Assembly: GCF_002428305.1 (NCBI RefSeq)
Contig: NZ_DIVJ01000003.1
Span: 1-64,000, forward strand
DNA: 64,000 bases
Reading direction: 5' to 3'
Origin: Flavobacterium sp. UBA6135
GTDB lineage: Bacteria; Bacteroidota; Bacteroidia; Flavobacteriales; Flavobacteriaceae
In this document: positions 61,599-64,000 of the stretch, in pieces
How positions within the stretch are numbered: position 1 is the stretch's first letter
Layout: each line of letters starts with the position of its first letter
Translations under genes and position numbers: made by a program
The notes under the pieces: model-generated
What the model was told of the DNA's origin: nothing
Seen by the model: only the letters and a program-made list of their open reading frames with translations
The model's database searches: none

Positions 61599-62276
61599 AT
61601 GAAAAATATTATTATCACAGGAACTTCTCGCGGAATTGGCTACGAACTTGCCTTACAATTTGCAAATGAGGGTCATCAAGTGTTGGCTATTTCACGAAAA
61701 ACAGTAAAAGAATTAATAGAACATCCAAATGTCACTTGTCTAGTTGTTGATTTATCGGAAGAAAGCGGATTGAATTTAATTACAGAATTTATCGCTCAAA
61801 CTTGGAAAAATGTAGATGTGTTAATTCACAATGCCGGTTGTTTGGTGCTAAAACCATTTTTACAATTATCGCAAACCGATTTTGAAATGGTTTACAAAGT
61901 AAATGTTTTTGGCGTTGCCAATTTAACTCGAATTTGTTTACCCTTTTTGAAAAAAGGAAGCCATGTGGTAACCATTAGTTCAATGGGTGGCGTTCAAGGA
62001 AGTTCAAAATTTGCCGGTTTAGCCGCTTATTCTTCCAGTAAAGGAGCAGTTATCACCTTGTCGGAATTGTTGGCGGAAGAATACAAAGAAGAAGGGATTT
62101 CGTTTAATGTTTTGGCTTTAGGAGCCGTTCAAACCGAAATGTTACACGAAGCCTTTCCGGGATATCAAGCACCACTTTCTGCCAAAGAAATGGCCGATTA
62201 TATTTATGATTTTTCGTTGAAAGGAAATAAATATTACAACGGGAAAGTATTACAAGTAAGTTCATCCACGCCGTAA
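61599..62276 (+). CDS. Short-chain dehydrogenase/reductase
   Basis: The 225-residue protein has the classical SDR features: TGTSRGIGYELAL (cofactor loop), NAG at residues 82-84 (LIHNAGCLV), catalytic Ser (ISSMGG) and AYSSSKGA with Tyr-x-x-x-Lys. The substrate is unknown. Its start lies 26 bases after the terminator of the preceding gene. Confidence 0.92.
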   Translation: MKNIIITGTSRGIGYELALQFANEGHQVLAISRKTVKELIEHPNVTCLVVDLSEESGLNLITEFIAQTWKNVDVLIHNAGCLVLKPFLQLSQTDFEMVYKVNVFGVANLTRICLPFLKKGSHVVTISSMGGVQGSSKFAGLAAYSSSKGAVITLSELLAEEYKEEGISFNVLALGAVQTEMLHEAFPGYQAPLSAKEMADYIYDFSLKGNKYYNGKVLQVSSSTP

Positions 62277-62298
62277 TTCAAATTTAATATATACAATT

Positions 62299-63138
62299 AT
62301 GAAACAAGAAAACGCCATCCAGCTATTTGAAAACAAAAAAGTAAGAACACTTTGGGATGCTGAAAAAGAAAAATGGTACATTTCCATTATAGATGTTGTA
62401 GCAGTTTTGACTGAAAGCGTGGATCCAAATGCATATTGGAGAAAGCTAAAACAACGTCTAAAACAAGAAGGAAATGAAACCGTGACGAATTGTCACGGTT
62501 TGAAAATGGTTGCTCCTGACGGGAAAATGCGAATAACAGATGTCGCTGATACTGATCAGCTTTTTAGGCTAATTCAATCCATTCCATCTCCAAAAGCAGA
62601 GCCGTTTAAGTTGTGGTTAGCCCAAATTGCATCGGAACGATTGGACGAAATGCAAGATCCTGAATTAACTATTGACAGAGCATTAGAACAATATTTACAA
62701 TTGGGATATTCTGAAAATTGGATTAATCAACGTTTAAAAAGCATTGAAATCAGGAAAGAATTAACTGATGAATGGAAAAGCAGAGGAATTAAAGAAGGTC
62801 AACAATTTGCCACATTAACCGATATAATTTCAAAATCTTGGTCGGGGAAAACAACCAAAGAATATAAATTTTTGAAAGGATTAAAAAAGGAGAATCTTCG
62901 AGATAATATGACCAACACGGAATTGATTTTGAATATGTTAGCAGAAGCTTCTACAAAAGATATTTCCAAAGCAGTAAATCCTGAAACGTTTGAAGATAGT
63001 AAAGAAGTTGCCAAACAAGGCGGAAATGTTGCCAATGTTGCTCGAAAAGAACTAGAAGCCAAAACAGGAAAAAAAGTTGTAACCGAGTTAAATGCAAAGA
63101 CTTTGCTTCATCAAAAAAAGGAAATTGACAACAACTAA
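62299..63138 (+). CDS. Bro-N domain protein (phage antirepressor-like)
   Basis: The 279-residue protein opens with QLFENKKVRTLWDAEKEKWY and SIIDVVAVLTESVDPNAYWR, the Bro-N domain found in phage antirepressors, and continues with a lysine-rich helical part, ending in a QGGNVANVARKELEAKTGKK segment. Chromosomal copies are frequent in Bacteroidetes. It is followed after 0 bases by the SprT-like gene, so both are likely co-transcribed. Confidence 0.82.
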   Translation: MKQENAIQLFENKKVRTLWDAEKEKWYISIIDVVAVLTESVDPNAYWRKLKQRLKQEGNETVTNCHGLKMVAPDGKMRITDVADTDQLFRLIQSIPSPKAEPFKLWLAQIASERLDEMQDPELTIDRALEQYLQLGYSENWINQRLKSIEIRKELTDEWKSRGIKEGQQFATLTDIISKSWSGKTTKEYKFLKGLKKENLRDNMTNTELILNMLAEASTKDISKAVNPETFEDSKEVAKQGGNVANVARKELEAKTGKKVVTELNAKTLLHQKKEIDNN

Positions 63139-63741
63139 ATGAGCGAAGTCCTCTTAAAATATCTTCCCGAGCATGCGGTTGAACCTGTTTTTGAGTTAAT
63201 CAAAACCAATTCGGTGCATTTGAAAATCGTGAATGAGCGAGTAACTCGTCATGGCGATTATAGAAGACATCCTTCAGGAAAACATCAAATTACCGTGAAT
63301 GCCAATTTAAATAAATACCGTTTTTTGATTACGGTAGTGCATGAAATTGCTCATTTAGCAGCTTTTGAAAAATATGGTAGAAACATCAAACCACACGGAA
63401 ATGAATGGAAAATTACGTTTCAACGGTTGATGATTCCGTTTATTCGACCGGAGATTTTTCCGAATTCGGTTTTGCCATTAATAGCCAATCATTTTAGAAA
63501 TCCAACTGCCAGTAGTGATACCGATGCTCGATTGGCTTTTGCTTTAAAGCAATTTGACGAACGAAAACCCGATATCCATTTTATACATGAAGTGCCTTCC
63601 GGAAGTTTTTTCAGAATTAAAAACGGAAAAGTTTTTCAAAAAAAAGGACTTCGGGTCAAACGCTATGAATGTTTGGAAGTGAAAACAGGAAAGTTGTATT
63701 TGTTTAACGCCAATGCTGAGGTGGAGATTATTCCGGGTTAA
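63139..63741 (+). CDS. SprT-like zinc metalloprotease domain protein
   Basis: The 200-residue protein carries VVHEIAHLAAFEKYG (HEIAH zinc motif) and a C-terminal region that lacks the zinc-ribbon cysteines. SprT-like proteins of this size are related to the eukaryotic DNA-protein crosslink protease Spartan, but the bacterial role is not settled. It directly follows the Bro-N gene. Confidence 0.85.
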   Translation: MSEVLLKYLPEHAVEPVFELIKTNSVHLKIVNERVTRHGDYRRHPSGKHQITVNANLNKYRFLITVVHEIAHLAAFEKYGRNIKPHGNEWKITFQRLMIPFIRPEIFPNSVLPLIANHFRNPTASSDTDARLAFALKQFDERKPDIHFIHEVPSGSFFRIKNGKVFQKKGLRVKRYECLEVKTGKLYLFNANAEVEIIPG

Positions 63742-63764
63742 ATATTGATTTTATTCATGTAAAT

Positions 63765-63850
63765 AAGCAACACAGTAACTCAGCAACTTTACTATATTTG
63801 TAACAACTAAAAACTTAGTAACTCAGAGTCTCAGTAGCTCAGCAACTCAT
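63765..63850. repeat. Short dispersed repeats
   Basis: AGTAACTCAGCAACT-like phrases (AACACAGTAACTCAGCAACT, TTAGTAACTCAGAGTCTCAG, TAGCTCAGCAACTC) lie between the SprT-like and guanylyltransferase genes. TATATTTG at 63793-63800 within them is a possible -7 box for the next gene. Confidence 0.5.
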
Positions 63851-63853
63851 AAA

Positions 63854-64000
63854 ATGAACAAAAATTACTATGCAATATTAATGGCCGGTGGAGTGGGTTC
63901 CCGTTTTTGGCCGGTTTCTACAACTGATTTACCTAAACAATTTCACGATATGTTAGGGTCGGGGGAGACGTTGATTCAAAAAACGTTCAGTCGTTTATCA
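63854..64000 (+). CDS. Mannose-1-phosphate guanylyltransferase, N-terminal part (cut by window edge)
   Basis: The visible 49 residues include YAILMAGGVGSRFWPVST and DLPKQF, the nucleotidyltransferase signature (GGxGxRxxP-x5-PK) of GDP-mannose pyrophosphorylases. The enzyme makes GDP-mannose for surface polysaccharides. The gene continues beyond 64000. Confidence 0.9.
   Translation, partial: MNKNYYAILMAGGVGSRFWPVSTTDLPKQFHDMLGSGETLIQKTFSRLS

Overview
The window is AT-rich DNA from a member of the Bacteroidetes, most likely a Flavobacterium-like Flavobacteriaceae. Supporting this are a SusC/SusD pair, DUF6520 and MauE genes, a Bacteroidetes-type tyrosine recombinase, promoters of the TAnnTTTG / TTTG type, and the near absence of Shine-Dalgarno sequences. 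No rRNA and no CRISPR array were seen. One tRNA gene (Val, anticodon UAC) is present at 49004-49078.

Layout. 1-9 kb: the end of an RND efflux pump gene, then a minus-strand operon coding for TolC, HlyD and an MFS pump, an outer-membrane protein gene broken by a poly-A frameshift, and a universal stress protein, with an AraC-type regulator upstream. 8.3-15 kb: an envelope-lipid neighbourhood (OMPLA-type phospholipase, lipid acyltransferase, patatin, GT9 glycosyltransferase, PAP2 phosphatase) plus a second AraC regulator. 16-21 kb: an accessory zone with an HsdM remnant, an AbiE toxin-antitoxin pair whose toxin has an in-frame stop, and a small replication-like module (HTH_17, DnaD/Rep-like, DnaC-like ATPase) set among dispersed Flavobacterium-type repeats. 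21-24.5 kb: RteC plus an 808-residue PLP-dependent acyltransferase/GNAT fusion. 24.7-35.1 kb: regulators, a MauE-like redox membrane protein, a small cysteine-containing DUF6520 exported protein, and a convergent SusC-SusD-S9 peptidase operon. 35.4 kb: a strongly folded non-coding RNA resembling 6S RNA.

35.7-49 kb is the most unusual part, an accessory (probably integrated) island ending in a tyrosine integrase beside tRNA-Val. It holds a DUF4062 plus Schlafen-AlbA gene pair, four intergenic repeats that each recreate the 3' end of the AlbA gene, a divergently transcribed module of sigma factor, small middle protein and ImmA/IrrE protease, and a short type II CBASS operon (DUF2188, two-TM NUDIX effector, CD-NTase, E2-like protein). 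The same operon continues into a second, membrane-anchored protein carrying nucleotidyltransferase-like GS and DxD motifs, and is followed by an Mrr-type nuclease. My reading is that the sigma/middle protein/protease module may control the divergent CBASS operon, as the CapH/CapP repressor-protease pair does elsewhere, but with a sigma factor replacing the repressor. The second nucleotidyltransferase-like protein would be an unusual addition. These are inferences from gene order and motifs.

49-64 kb is core chromosome: FolC, a TonB-ExbD-ExbB set, an NhaD antiporter, glutamate-family dehydrogenase, a YoaK-like protein, an OmpR-type two-component system, AnmK, acyl-CoA dehydrogenase, an SDR, Bro-N and SprT-like genes, and the start of a mannose-1-phosphate guanylyltransferase gene cut by the window edge.
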